From assembly GCA_964609215.1 (NCBI GenBank), contig CAZSQZ010000001.1, positions 372,001 to 436,000 of the forward strand: a stretch of 64,000 nt of DNA, in the 5' to 3' direction. The notes beneath the pieces are model-generated. The model made no database searches and was not told the DNA's origin. It saw nothing but the letters and a program-made list of their open reading frames with translations. This document shows positions 35,374 to 46,500 of the stretch, one piece after another; the stretch's first letter is position 1, and each line of letters starts with the position of its first letter. The position numbers and the translations under genes were made by a program. The stretch is from JABDKJ01 sp964609215. Its GTDB lineage: Bacteria; Bacteroidota; Bacteroidia; Flavobacteriales_D; JABDKJ01.

Positions 35374-38300
35374 ATGCGACATCTCATTTTACTTTTATTG
35401 CTTTTGATATTTTCATCAGGGCAAGCTCAATCCGAAATTGATCTGATTCAGTATTGGTTTGATTCTGATTTTGAGAATAGGATAGAGTTGACACAATCGA
35501 ATCAATCCGTAAACATAACTAGTCTTGATATTGCAGAATTAGATTATGGCATTCATGAGCTACATGTTCGAGCAAAAGATGAAAATGGAATTTATTCAAG
35601 CGTTGAATCGAGTTTATTTTATATAACGAATTCTGGTCTTTCTAATTACGAATACTGGATTAATGATAATTACGGGAGTAAAACTGAAGGAATAATAAAT
35701 GGAAATACATTCATTTTAAATCAAAATTTGACTCAACAATTCAATCAGGGAATAAACACTTTTCATTGCAGAGTAAAATCAGAAATTGGAGAATGGTCTT
35801 CCATCGAAACAAGTTACTTTTTTCATTCTAACGATGCCCTTACTGATTTCGAATACTGGATAAATGAAGATTATAATAATAAGGTTCAAGTTTCCTTTCA
35901 GAACAATATATTTCAGTTAAATCAAGAGGTTTTCGAAAGCTTTGAATCAGGAATAAATGTATTTCATTGCAGGGCCAAATCAGATATTGGAATATGGTCA
36001 TCAGTCGAATCTTCATATTTTTTCAAAGGAAATAATGTCTTATCCAACGTTCGATATTGGTTAAATGATGACTATCAAAATATTCAAGAGCATGAACTAG
36101 GAAGTCCAACTGAACTAATCTTAATTCAACAACTCTTAAACGTATCTCCTTTGAATTCAGGATCAAATTATTTTCATCTACAATTTAAAGATGGAGATGG
36201 TAAATGGAGTTCAGTTGAAACGCATCAATTTGATTATTCTGGCTCCAATTATGTAGACGAGTATGATTTTGTTACAATTTCAATTGATAAGACACAACTG
36301 TTCGCAAATAGTATTCTCTATATACAAGGGAATAATTTCACTCCAAATGGTGGGGTTAGCTTAGAAGTTAAAAGCAATCAATTTGGCCCTGAATACTATA
36401 CGGTAATCGCTAACAATTCAGGAGAAATAAGTCTAGCTGAATTGATTGATCCTAGTTGGCCTAATGGACTGTATTCAGCAGTAGCTATGGATGTAGTTAA
36501 ACAAAAATTGGATTATGAGACTTTCAGGATCGTAACTGGCCCACCCGTATCTAACAACTTTTTAAACCTTCTTTATCCTTCAAGCAATACTTTTTTTGAA
36601 GAAGACCAAAACATAAACTTGTTGTTTTCGGATTTCTTCGTGAATCGTCCGATTTACCCAACAACAGGTCCCCTCAGAGAATACAATTATTCCGTACAGT
36701 TTTCATTGAACTCTGGAACTTGGATAGACATTATGACCCTTCAAGGAGAAGAATTAATTGGTCAAATACATGAGTTTGATATTCCGTTTACGTTCGACAA
36801 TTCAGGCTTCTACGATTTTAGGGTAGTTGATAATATTGACAATTCTAATATTTCAAGTTCGTTAGGAATTGAAGTAATTGATTCAGGTATTCTAGAATCA
36901 AGTGTTTCCTATAAATGGGATCATAGTTATAATCATTTTGAAGCTAATGATGGCGTGGAATTGAAAGGGATTTGTGCAGATGGAACATCAAGATTTTTAA
37001 TCAAACTTGAGTCTGAAACCGAACAAATTGAAGGTGTAACAATCACTCTAAGTGAAGTTGAGGGAAATGTTAGTCCTGCAATTTTAGGAAAGATTGGAAT
37101 GGCGCAAACGACAAATCAGTACAGTAACGAAGCAAATGGCTTTAACAACATTTCATTTGAAGCAAACAATATAAATAGTGATGAAATTGAGTTTTGGTAT
37201 GTCGCTCCAGATGACTTCAATCGTCCTTCAAATGTTGATGAGTTTGAAGACTCTCGAATTGTAAAACTCACATTTCAAGTTAATTATGAAAGTGGTTTGT
37301 TTGAGCCACCATTTTCTAAATACGTTGAGATTGTGCGTCCACCTCTTTTGCTTGTGCATGGACTAGGAGGAGACCCAAGTACATGGGATCATTTAAAGAG
37401 TTCATCAGGCGAGTTAATTAAAAATGACAGCAGGCTTAAACTCGCTCATGCTATGAAGCTCGATCCAGTTGGATCATTCGATCAAAATGCAATTAATTTA
37501 TGTAAAGTAGATATTGAAGAGCATATTAATCTTAGCAAACAAGATTTTATGTCTTTCCAGGATGTGATATATCGAATGAGAAGTATGGGGTATGCTTGTA
37601 ATCAGGTAGACTACGTTGGTCATAGCATGGGTGGTGTCGTGGGCAGACACGCAGAAGGTAAACTGACTCAAGAATTCAAAAGAACTGGTCAATCTTCAAA
37701 CAAATTTGGAAAAAACTATGAGAAAGGATTTATCAATAAATACATAACACTGGTATCTCCACATAATTCAAGCATAGTTGCAGATTTTGCTGATAGGTAT
37801 ATTCCACAGCTAGGCTTTATACCCAAAACTTTTTTATCGAAAAAATACAAAAAAGACAAAAACAATTTAATTTTTAGCTTGATTAAACCAGTAAATGAAA
37901 ACTTCATAATCAATACAGATTTCTTTGTTCCTGAAGCAATCAAGAATTTAAGGATCGATGCAACTCAAGGGGGTGTAAATCATTTCGAAACCTCATTACC
38001 AAGCCACATGATCGCAGGAGATTATTTCCCTTCCTTAATCAACAACCTAGACGAGATACCTATAGAATACATAACAGCAATTGGTGAGGCTGGAGACTTT
38101 TTTGAAAGTGCCAATGAAATCTTCAAAATTGGAAGCAAATTTGAATTATCAAATATATTGAATGGTTTCTTTGACATATTTAGCGCACCAACAGATGAAG
38201 TTTCTAAGTATTTGAAATATACAGAGGCAGCAGGATTTGCTTATAATTACGCTACAACTGCCATTGATTCAGACTTAGTCGTCCCATTAAATAGTCAAAC

Positions 38301-39417
38301 TGCTGGAGAAAGCATTTTGGATTCTCATGTCACTTTATTAGGTAGTTCTGTATTTCATTGCTGTCCACACTTGGCCCCTCAACGCGCAGCTACAGATAAC
38401 GATGATGCGGGACAGAAGATTATAGATTTACTCAATACAGAAATATCTAGTTCTGAATTTGACAATATACCTGCAACGGATAACTTTTTACCAATTCAAT
38501 TTCCAAATTTAAATCCAGATCTTGTGTTGATGGATTCTATAAGTTCTGAATTCGTGAGTATTTCATCTAACTCTTTGCTCAATGAAATCTCTGTTGACAG
38601 CATTATTTCTATATCCGCTATGCTATGGGAAGATACTGTCACTAGAAATGTAACTATATATTTTCAAGATCAAGTTTTTAATTTACAAACTGATTCAAGC
38701 AATGTCAAATTCAATATTCCAGCCAACTCAAGTCAATTAGGATCTAGTGAATTGTTATTGTACGCTAATTACAGATTAAATGAAGATACTTTAATTCAAT
38801 TTTATGATACTTTAAATTTTAATGTAGTCCCAAATTCGCAGCTCCTAGACTTTCATTGCAATAAAGAAGTCCTTTATCTCAGAAAGAATGAGATTAGATA
38901 TCCTGGGTATTATGCAGTATTTGAAGACTTCATTACTCCTATTTTAAATTTTTCGGAAGATATCAATGTGACAATTGAGAATGAATCGATAGTTGAATAT
39001 ATAGAAACAAGCAAGAGCTATAAAGGTATTTCAGATGGGATTACTTATGCCGCTATAGAATACGAAAATATTTATGACACTTTACACTTAGTTGTATCAG
39101 GCTCTTTGAGTGCTGATTCTTCTATAATTGATTTTATTGATGAAATTGGATATAGCTCAGAAAGAGCTCAGGAAATGCTTATTTCTCCTAATCCAACGAA
39201 TGACTTCACCAATATAGAGTTTGAAGCGACAAAATCTGAGAAAGTCGAAATTAGATTAATCAATCTTTATGGGAGCGCCCTATATAGAGATCAAAGAAGA
39301 GTTCAACCTGGAAAGAATAGATTTGATATAGATGTTTCGGGTTATCCTCCTGGAGGGTATTTAATTGAAGTACGTGGGGAAAGTCTTTTTGTTTCTGGCA
39401 CTTTAATTATTCAATAA
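35374..39417 (+). CDS. Giant T9SS-exported alpha/beta hydrolase (lipase/esterase-like)
   Basis: 1347 residues. Signal peptide, then four tandem repeats of about 85 residues (about 20-300) each carrying YWxNDDY and FHCRxKSxxGxWSSVE. Beta-rich linkers lead to a hydrolase module: RPPLLLVHGLGG (oxyanion region, 661-666), nucleophile Ser751 in GHSMGG, Asp967 in DLVVPL, and a candidate His in the downstream HVTLLGSSVFHCCPH. The architecture matches PGAP1/triacylglycerol-lipase-like enzymes. The last 75 residues are a T9SS type A sorting domain (ISPNPTNDFTNIEF). Predicted to be exposed at the surface or released. Substrate unknown. It shares its core with the 43529 gene. Confidence 0.8.
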   Translation: MRHLILLLLLLIFSSGQAQSEIDLIQYWFDSDFENRIELTQSNQSVNITSLDIAELDYGIHELHVRAKDENGIYSSVESSLFYITNSGLSNYEYWINDNYGSKTEGIINGNTFILNQNLTQQFNQGINTFHCRVKSEIGEWSSIETSYFFHSNDALTDFEYWINEDYNNKVQVSFQNNIFQLNQEVFESFESGINVFHCRAKSDIGIWSSVESSYFFKGNNVLSNVRYWLNDDYQNIQEHELGSPTELILIQQLLNVSPLNSGSNYFHLQFKDGDGKWSSVETHQFDYSGSNYVDEYDFVTISIDKTQLFANSILYIQGNNFTPNGGVSLEVKSNQFGPEYYTVIANNSGEISLAELIDPSWPNGLYSAVAMDVVKQKLDYETFRIVTGPPVSNNFLNLLYPSSNTFFEEDQNINLLFSDFFVNRPIYPTTGPLREYNYSVQFSLNSGTWIDIMTLQGEELIGQIHEFDIPFTFDNSGFYDFRVVDNIDNSNISSSLGIEVIDSGILESSVSYKWDHSYNHFEANDGVELKGICADGTSRFLIKLESETEQIEGVTITLSEVEGNVSPAILGKIGMAQTTNQYSNEANGFNNISFEANNINSDEIEFWYVAPDDFNRPSNVDEFEDSRIVKLTFQVNYESGLFEPPFSKYVEIVRPPLLLVHGLGGDPSTWDHLKSSSGELIKNDSRLKLAHAMKLDPVGSFDQNAINLCKVDIEEHINLSKQDFMSFQDVIYRMRSMGYACNQVDYVGHSMGGVVGRHAEGKLTQEFKRTGQSSNKFGKNYEKGFINKYITLVSPHNSSIVADFADRYIPQLGFIPKTFLSKKYKKDKNNLIFSLIKPVNENFIINTDFFVPEAIKNLRIDATQGGVNHFETSLPSHMIAGDYFPSLINNLDEIPIEYITAIGEAGDFFESANEIFKIGSKFELSNILNGFFDIFSAPTDEVSKYLKYTEAAGFAYNYATTAIDSDLVVPLNSQTAGESILDSHVTLLGSSVFHCCPHLAPQRAATDNDDAGQKIIDLLNTEISSSEFDNIPATDNFLPIQFPNLNPDLVLMDSISSEFVSISSNSLLNEISVDSIISISAMLWEDTVTRNVTIYFQDQVFNLQTDSSNVKFNIPANSSQLGSSELLLYANYRLNEDTLIQFYDTLNFNVVPNSQLLDFHCNKEVLYLRKNEIRYPGYYAVFEDFITPILNFSEDINVTIENESIVEYIETSKSYKGISDGITYAAIEYENIYDTLHLVVSGSLSADSSIIDFIDEIGYSSERAQEMLISPNPTNDFTNIEFEATKSEKVEIRLINLYGSALYRDQRRVQPGKNRFDIDVSGYPPGGYLIEVRGESLFVSGTLIIQ

Positions 39418-39561
39418 TGATTAAAAATGTCGTTCAACCCCAACTTCAAGTAGTTCATTTATCCAACCAGCACCCTCAATACTTTTTGAAAAATATTTGA
39501 GTCAAGTGTCTTTTTCTTAGCACTGCAATTGAAACGAATCAGTTGTATAAAAAGTTAAGAT

Positions 39562-40026
39562 ATGAGACTATTTTTAAAGTATTCAGTGATTGCTCTAGGA
39601 GCGTTCATTTGGATGGCAAGCCAAGCCTCAATGGCACAAAAAAATTCAGATTCTGATAAACCATCAAAGGTTGATTCTAATCCCAAGATGCCTATAACTG
39701 AGCCATGTTTACCAGAGCCTGAAGGACCAATAGACGACTTAAAATTTGAGTCAAATTTGTTTGGCGAATCTTTATTCGCAACTATCGATTGTTGCGATTA
39801 TTCAGAATGCCCCCATTGTGTTGGAAAAAGCGAACAAGATCAAGACTGGTTCGAAATTAGGAATCTAGAAGACTGTCCTTATGAATTTCAATATGACCAT
39901 TGCGATTTCTGCGGTGAAGTAGTTATAGAAAGAATATATTCTGAAAGAGATTGGTTTGGTTATCCTGATGAGATTAAAAACCAAGGAGACATTTATGAAG
40001 ACTTAGATCCTTTTTTAAATCAATAA
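39562..40026 (+). CDS. Small secreted Cys-rich protein
   Basis: 154 residues with a signal peptide (SVIALGAFIWMASQASMAQ). The mature part is acidic and contains about eight Cys, several in pairs (DCCDYSECPHC, YDHCDFCGE), resembling a small metal- or disulfide-stabilised fold. No family recognised. The leader resembles that of the next gene (40039), including the SQxSMAQ cleavage region, suggesting duplication of a leader cassette. It is in the same direction as the hydrolase and sensor genes. Confidence 0.6.
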   Translation: MRLFLKYSVIALGAFIWMASQASMAQKNSDSDKPSKVDSNPKMPITEPCLPEPEGPIDDLKFESNLFGESLFATIDCCDYSECPHCVGKSEQDQDWFEIRNLEDCPYEFQYDHCDFCGEVVIERIYSERDWFGYPDEIKNQGDIYEDLDPFLNQ

Positions 40027-40038
40027 TAAAAGCAAGAC

Positions 40039-40293
40039 ATGAAAGTGAAAATGAAAATATGCATGGCAGTTCTAGGAACAGCTTTTTGCATGGTGAGCCA
40101 GACCTCAATGGCACAAGAGAACACTAACAATGAAAATTCAGAAAAAGTTGTTAGAACGGTAACTATAGACAGAGATCAGGCCATTCATGTGGCCGATGTA
40201 TTAACAGAGGCGATTGAAGACGCTCTAGATGATCAAACTTATAGAGACCCAGAAACCGATTTAGACGTAATTGATATTCATATTGATGAGTAA
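40039..40293 (+). CDS. Small secreted acidic protein
   Basis: 84 residues with a signal peptide (MAVLGTAFCMVSQTSMAQ) very similar to that of the upstream gene. The mature part is only about 58 residues, strongly acidic (AIEDALDDQTYRDPETDLDVIDIHIDE). No family recognised. It overlaps the next gene by 8 bp (ATGAGTAA), which indicates translational coupling. Confidence 0.55.
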   Translation: MKVKMKICMAVLGTAFCMVSQTSMAQENTNNENSEKVVRTVTIDRDQAIHVADVLTEAIEDALDDQTYRDPETDLDVIDIHIDE

Positions 40294-40660
40294 AGCGGCA
40301 ATTATATTGATTATAACAATTTTCTCATTAACAGGAATAAATTCTGAATGTGAAAAAGAACCAGAGGAATTCGTTAGAAGCTGTACCGTTCAATTCTGGG
40401 CTAAACCAGTTAGCTGGAGCCCATATTACGAGTTATCTTCTCATGCTGGATCGATTGGATACAAAGTGACTTTAGATGTGATAGGTGATACTCAAGTCAG
40501 AGGAAGAATCAGATATTGGGACACTAATGGAAGGCAAGTAGAAAGGGATTTCTATGATAGTATAGAATTTAGAACAGGGAATTCTTTTGCTTTAGTAGAA
40601 CTTAAATTGAAAGGAGAGCCTTTAGGAAGTTCAGTTCGAGTTACTTATAACCCTTGTTAA
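40286..40660 (+). CDS. Small secreted beta-rich protein
   Basis: 124 residues from the ATG at 40286 (a TTG at 40271 is the alternative). Short hydrophobic leader (MSKAAIILIITIFSLTGINS), then a beta-sandwich-like domain with a Cys near each end (RSCTVQFWAKPVSWSPYYEL ... VRVTYNPC). No family recognised. Last gene of the three small exported genes; a strong terminator follows at 40757. Confidence 0.55.
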   Translation: MSKAAIILIITIFSLTGINSECEKEPEEFVRSCTVQFWAKPVSWSPYYELSSHAGSIGYKVTLDVIGDTQVRGRIRYWDTNGRQVERDFYDSIEFRTGNSFALVELKLKGEPLGSSVRVTYNPC

Positions 40661-40756
40661 AGAATGTTTAGAACAACAATTGAAAAAGAGGTTAGAATAA
40701 TATTGACTAGAAGCAATTGTTATTATACAAATAAAACGAGGATAATCAGGATAAAA

Positions 40757-40786
40757 AACCGCCTTCAAATAGAAGGTGGTTTTTTC
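40757..40786 (+). terminator. Intrinsic terminator before the sensor kinase gene
   Basis: ACCGCCTTC and GAAGGTGGT pair with one G-T wobble around an AAATA loop, flanked by six A and six T. It ends the small secreted gene group and separates it from the histidine kinase at 40800, which therefore needs its own promoter or read-through. Confidence 0.85.
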
Positions 40787-40799
40787 TAAATTTGAAATT

Positions 40800-42752
40800 A
40801 TGCAAAAAACAATCACTCTTTTAATATTTCTATTTATATCCAGAATTGGATATTCACAAGGGTCAAAAATCTCGTTGGACTCATTAAGAAATATGGTTTA
40901 CTCAGGTTCTTTTTCTGATACTGCAAAGATTGAATCTTCTCGTAAACTATACTCTTACTATTTCAAAAAAAGAAATTCTGATTCAATGCTTACATATTCA
41001 AATATCATACTGCAAAAAGGCTTGATGATGGAAGACACAAATGCAATTTTAGATGGGTATTCATATTCAGGGAATGCATTAAAATTCCAAGGAGATTATA
41101 AAGGCTCAATTCAAATGAAAAAAAAGGCCCTTGAAACAGCGGAAATCAGCAAGGATTCACTACGCTTGATGAAGATTCTAAATAGCATTGGCATTGATTT
41201 TGAGTTGATAGGAGATTTGAAAAACGCCTCAAAAACGTACTTAAGATCTTTAGAAATTGCAGTTCTCAGAAAAGACAGTTCAATACAGTCAAAAGTCTAT
41301 TCCAATTTGGGCATATTACATAAAAAACAAAGCAATTTTACTAGGTCTTTTCACTATCAATCAGAGTCCATGCTTATAAAAAAATCATTGAAAGACTCTC
41401 TAGGCATTGTTCAATGTTACAATAATCTTGGCTCCTTGTATTTGAAACAAATTAAAAATGATTTAGCAATTCAGTATTACGATAGCTGCTTGAATCTTTC
41501 AACAATTATAGATTCAAAATTTGGAATAGCTCTGAGTCAACTAAACTTAGGTATTTGCTATTCGAATGAAAAGGACTATATAAATTCTGAAAAATATTTA
41601 TTGAAGGCATTGAGCGGGTTTGAAAAGATGAATTCAAAACCTAATATTGCCTCTGTTCTCTCACAGCTCGCAGTAGTCAAATTCGACAAGAATGAGCCCC
41701 AGATATCAATAAATTATGGAACGCGAGCTTATGAAATAGCCAAAGAAATAGGTGATGTACAGATGCAATCTTCCATTTCTCAACATTTAGCAAATATTCA
41801 TCATCAATTAAAGAACTATAAAAAATCAACGGAATATTATATGATTTACAAAATAATGAATGATAGTCTTACAGCGAAAGAAAAAATTCATGAAGTCCAA
41901 TTTAATGATTTGAAATATAAGTTTGATTTAAAAAGCTTTCAGGATAGTCTTGCTGTAGTTTCTGAAAATGAAATAAGGTTTTATGAGCAAGAGATTGAGA
42001 ACCAAAAGAGTGAATTTAGGATTCTTATTCTTGCTGGAATTATTCTATCCTCCTTAATAATTGTATTTGTGATAATTCGTAATCGACAAAAAAACAAAAT
42101 TCTAAAACAGAAAGAAAAATCCCAAGAATTGGAAATTGCAAACAATGAAGCTAAGTTAAAAGCATTTCGAGCTCAAATCAATGACCATTTCCTTTTCAAT
42201 GCATTAGACACAATTAACAAAACTATTGATCAGAACAAGAAAACCGCTAAGAAAACCACGGAAGAATTCATGAAGTTGGTTAGGCGAATATTAAGGAATT
42301 CTGAGGAATCAGAAATAACGTTAGCCGAAGAATTATCTGTGCTAGACGGATATATTAAAATCACTAGCGCAAGATTGCAAAAAGAAGTTCTTTTTATAAA
42401 GAATATCGATCCTGAAATTGATCCTGAAATTCTGTTTGTTCCTCCATTGATTTTTCAACCATTCATTGAGAATTCGATAATTCATGGCTTCAATGCATTT
42501 GAAGAACTTCCTAAAATAGAGCTCTCATTAAAAATTAAGAATGATCAATTAATTGCCGACCTTAAAGACAATGGAGCAAAGAAACATTCAGAAAAAAACG
42601 AAATGAAAAGGAAGTCTTTTGGAATTCAACTTGTAAAAGACAGGCTTTATATAAGAGATCAAAAATATGGAAGAGAGAGCTCTGTAGAAACAGGACTTGT
42701 TGGAATTGGAGGAGTATCTGGATATGGAGTAAAACTTAAAATTGCTATTTAA
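40800..42752 (+). CDS. TPR-containing LytS-type sensor histidine kinase
   Basis: 650 residues from the ATG at 40800 (an upstream in-frame TTG at 40776 lies inside the terminator). Signal peptide, then a periplasmic sensor of about seven tetratricopeptide repeats (about 45-370) with SNLGILHKKQ and NNLGSLYLKQ motifs. One membrane helix (about 405-428), a coiled coil, then the His_kinase domain AFRAQINDHFLFNALDTI with His463. ATP-binding motifs are PPLIFQPFIENSIIHGF and DNGAKK, the latter lacking the usual second glycine motif. Typical Bacteroidota envelope sensor. Likely partner: the LytTR regulator 3 bp downstream. Confidence 0.9.
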   Translation: MQKTITLLIFLFISRIGYSQGSKISLDSLRNMVYSGSFSDTAKIESSRKLYSYYFKKRNSDSMLTYSNIILQKGLMMEDTNAILDGYSYSGNALKFQGDYKGSIQMKKKALETAEISKDSLRLMKILNSIGIDFELIGDLKNASKTYLRSLEIAVLRKDSSIQSKVYSNLGILHKKQSNFTRSFHYQSESMLIKKSLKDSLGIVQCYNNLGSLYLKQIKNDLAIQYYDSCLNLSTIIDSKFGIALSQLNLGICYSNEKDYINSEKYLLKALSGFEKMNSKPNIASVLSQLAVVKFDKNEPQISINYGTRAYEIAKEIGDVQMQSSISQHLANIHHQLKNYKKSTEYYMIYKIMNDSLTAKEKIHEVQFNDLKYKFDLKSFQDSLAVVSENEIRFYEQEIENQKSEFRILILAGIILSSLIIVFVIIRNRQKNKILKQKEKSQELEIANNEAKLKAFRAQINDHFLFNALDTINKTIDQNKKTAKKTTEEFMKLVRRILRNSEESEITLAEELSVLDGYIKITSARLQKEVLFIKNIDPEIDPEILFVPPLIFQPFIENSIIHGFNAFEELPKIELSLKIKNDQLIADLKDNGAKKHSEKNEMKRKSFGIQLVKDRLYIRDQKYGRESSVETGLVGIGGVSGYGVKLKIAI

Positions 42753-42755
42753 AAA

Positions 42756-43526
42756 ATGGACATAATTAAAGTAATAGTTGTAGAAGATGACAATGTAGAT
42801 TTTGAAAACTTAAAATCTATTCTTAAGAGTTTTAAGGAAATTAAAATAATAGACAGGTGCACCAATATTCAAGAAGCAATAGATTCTATAAAGGAGAAGA
42901 AACCAGACCTGATTTTTTTGGATATTGAGCTGGGTGAAAAAGAAAAAGGTTATAACATCCTAAAGCATTTTGGCAATTTGGATTTCGAAGTCATATTTAC
43001 TACTTCGCACGTAAAATATGCTCAAGATGCCTTTGATGCCAATGCAGTTCACAACCTTCAAAAACCATTGAATACAGACCTAATTTATGAAGCACTTAAT
43101 AGATTCAAAAAACGAGTACGAACTGAGGACTATATTACAAACGAGCTACTATCAATTAAGAACGCCATAAGTTTAATGCAATCGCCACCCACAAATGACA
43201 CAAAGGTAAGGCTTGAAGTAAGAGGGGAAATAATTTTTAGACAATTAAAAGAATTTTCTGTGTTTCAAGCAGATGGGGATTTTACAGTGATCTATTTCAC
43301 GAATGGTGATAGGCTAACTGATGAACGCGGACTAAAAGAACTATGCAATCAATTCAGGCTTTTTCCATTTAAGAGAGTTCATAGGGGCTGGATGATTTAT
43401 CCTTATAACATCAAAAAGTTTACGACAAAAAATGGAAATCAGTTCATGATGGAGGGATACAAGGATTCTGTCCCATTAGGGAGAACATTTAGGATGAAAA
43501 TTTTAACAGAGCTTGGTTTGAAATAA
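42756..43526 (+). CDS. LytTR-family response regulator of island B
   Basis: 256 residues. The REC domain has VVEDD, phosphoacceptor Asp56 in LIFLDIEL, and the switch region HNLQKPLN. The LytTR domain (about 150-256) has FRQLKEFSVFQADGDFTVIYFTNG and FPFKRVHRGWMIYPYNIKKF. It is coupled to the TPR kinase and convergent with the second giant hydrolase gene (stop-to-stop gap of 2 bp). Plausible targets are the hydrolase and small exported genes around it; no LytTR repeats could be assigned. Confidence 0.92.
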   Translation: MDIIKVIVVEDDNVDFENLKSILKSFKEIKIIDRCTNIQEAIDSIKEKKPDLIFLDIELGEKEKGYNILKHFGNLDFEVIFTTSHVKYAQDAFDANAVHNLQKPLNTDLIYEALNRFKKRVRTEDYITNELLSIKNAISLMQSPPTNDTKVRLEVRGEIIFRQLKEFSVFQADGDFTVIYFTNGDRLTDERGLKELCNQFRLFPFKRVHRGWMIYPYNIKKFTTKNGNQFMMEGYKDSVPLGRTFRMKILTELGLK

Positions 43527-43528
43527 GC

Positions 43529-46500
43529 TCATTCTCTAATTATTTTGAGTTTAGCGGAATCCCCAGTTTCACTTTGAATTTCAATGATATATATCCCACT
43601 ACTTTGATGGATTTCAAATTCGAACTGGGATGTATTTTGAAATCTTTTTATTTCCATTAATGAGCCTCTTGCATTATATATGGACAAATCAACAACTTCA
43701 AACTCCTTTCCTAGCTCTATTTTAACTGGCCCATTAGTTGGATTAGGATAAAACCTAAAATCATCACCAAATCCATTTTCAAGGATACCGTCAATTAAAA
43801 AAGTAAAACAAGCTGTGGTATCAATACAATTCCCATTACTTACAATAACGGCATATTCACCACTAGATATTGGTAAAAAGGACTGACTTGTTTCGTCTTC
43901 GAGCAACTCGAATTCCTGCCCTACACATTTTAACCATTGAAACTCTGTTCCTTTAGATGCAATTAAAGATTGCTCTTCTTGTGAAATAGTTGGGCTAAAA
44001 TTCTCAATGGTTAAATCAAGATATATTATTGAATCACAACCATGAGAATTTAAAAGTGTGTCATTATATATACCTGATTGAGTGTAGGTTTGATTATTTA
44101 CAGACCAAGTGAATTCACTACATCCTTGATCATTGAAATATACGGAATCAGTGAGAATTTCTAATTCAATTTGTATTATACTATCACAACCAAAAGTGCT
44201 CAACAAGGTATCGGAATATGTTCCACTTTCTTCATATTGATATAACCCACTAGGGGACATGTAAGGGTCGCATTGGATAACACTAATTGCAGATTCTTGT
44301 GAAGGCATGACTGATACAAGGTCAGGCATATGTAAAGTGTCTGAAACCATCTCTGAATGAACTATAAGAGTTACGTCATACTGCCCTGATGAAAAATAGT
44401 TTACTTCAGTGTCAGGCTGAGTACTCTGTGAAGGACTACCACCTTCAAAGATCCATTCATAACTTAATGGTAACCCTCTAGAAATGCTCATGAAATTCAT
44501 CATTCCTCCTAAACATATGACCCTATTTGACCAATCCATGTTTGCCGAGAGATATTCGCCACTGCCGTCAACAAAAGCAGCAACAGAATCTGTTAATCCA
44601 GAATATGAAGCGTAAATATTGCTCATTCCCGCATCTATTGCTTGAAATTCATTGTTTAAAGTGTAAGTGAGATTTAGCGTATCGGATTCAAATTGAACAA
44701 AACGAGTAATTGGATAAGTAAGAGTGTCTGCATGGGCTAATACTTCTAAAGAAAAATATTGGCCTAGAATAAGAGTGTCATAAGGAAGGAATACAGATAT
44801 GCTATCCACACCTGCAATAGGAACAACATCAATTCTTGTCGAACAAATGGAATTCGTGTTTATTGAATCTCCGCTAAGCGCTAAGAATTCCAGTTCACCA
44901 AAGGCAGAATCTGGAATTTGAATAAAAAGACTCGACACATTCAAGGTATCAATAACTTCAAATACCTCTTGATTATGTGTAGCCAACAATTTTAAATGCG
45001 TATGACTAAAGGGTACTTCTAAATCGACCTGCAAGAGTTCTCCAGGTTCAAATTGGGCAAAGTTTACAGGCGAAATAATATTTAGCGAATCTGTGAAGTT
45101 ATTTTTATCCAAATCATCCGATATAATACCTTGAGATTCATAAAACAACAAACCTGGTGGAAACCCATCTTGGACGAAACTACTCGACAAAGGATCTTGA
45201 GACAATAAATCTGAAGTCAATTCCATCATTTCAATAGTTGAAGAAATACCCATGTGCCATCTTTCTTCAACCCAGTGCATATCAGGCAGACTGCTAAGTT
45301 GAGATGACTTTGGCACTACTAAATCTGAAATATCACCCATAAATACTCCATCATCTGTCATACATTGAGCTACAAAGCCGTGAAAAACACCTAGTTCAGA
45401 ATCATTTTCACCGTTAGAACCTATTACTGCAGAAGGCACAATATTAGACGCTGATTGAGGAATATTGAGCAGGCTTAATTCATATGAAGAATTTGGAAAT
45501 GTTGAGTTTAAATCAGCAACTTTTAGATCACGAAAAGCTCCAGATTCGGGATAAATTTCTGGATTAGGCAATCCATTCGCGGCTCTTAGAAGGAAAAGTA
45601 AAAATTGTCCTTTTGAATCCTCTAATATCCAATTTGCTGCTGGAGTTCCAAAATGTGGAGTGTTTTGAGTAATCAATTTGTTTACATCATTCCTAAAAGC
45701 TATGTCCTGATCCTGAAATAGGTTTAAAGACTGGATGTATTTTCGTGCCAACAATCCTCCCATACTATGACCAACGATATCAACTTTAGATGCTGAAATA
45801 TTCTCATTAATAACGACAAAATTGAGGAGCGTTTTAATATCACTTGGGACTTTCTTTCTATTCAAATTAAACCTGGCAAAAGATGTTGAACTATAATCTA
45901 TTTTACGAACGAGGGGAGATAGAAATCGCAATTCAATATTGCTGAATTGACTTGGATAAAGGTCGCTTAATATTAAATATTCCTCAAATTTTCTAAAAGT
46001 ATTTTTACTGCCTCCCAACCCATGAACCAAAAGTAAAGGTGGCCTGTATACTTCCATTTCATTTTCAAAAATCAAGCGATTGTCAGATATTCGCCATACT
46101 TGAAGGGATAAAGTCCTAAATGGTGAAGGCTGATTCGCATAAGTAGGATGATTCAGAACTTGAACCAAAGTATCAACTGGATTATTTAATCCAAAACTTG
46201 AAGGATCACTAAATGAGCCAATTAAAGATGGAGATGTTTCGTTAGCAAACTTGTCGACTATTCTGAATTCCAAATCACTTGACAGGCAACCTTCACAAAA
46301 AAATCTAAGTTCTGTTACGCTTGATCCATCAGCAGATATCTTCACAGGCTCTCTATATTGCCCTTCCGAATTGCCGAGATGAGTACGCCTGCCATCAACA
46401 AAATTGTAAAAATCAAGTCTCATGAGATTTTGGTTTTGCACTAAGCTGTAACCAGCACCTGCGCCTTCTCCAATGATCTGAACGTAATATGTAGCTGAAT

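Noticed and set aside
36244..37970. Minus-strand ORFs within the giant hydrolase gene
   Set aside because: Short, without recognisable domains or starts, and fully covered by a frame with clear catalytic motifs and a T9SS domain.
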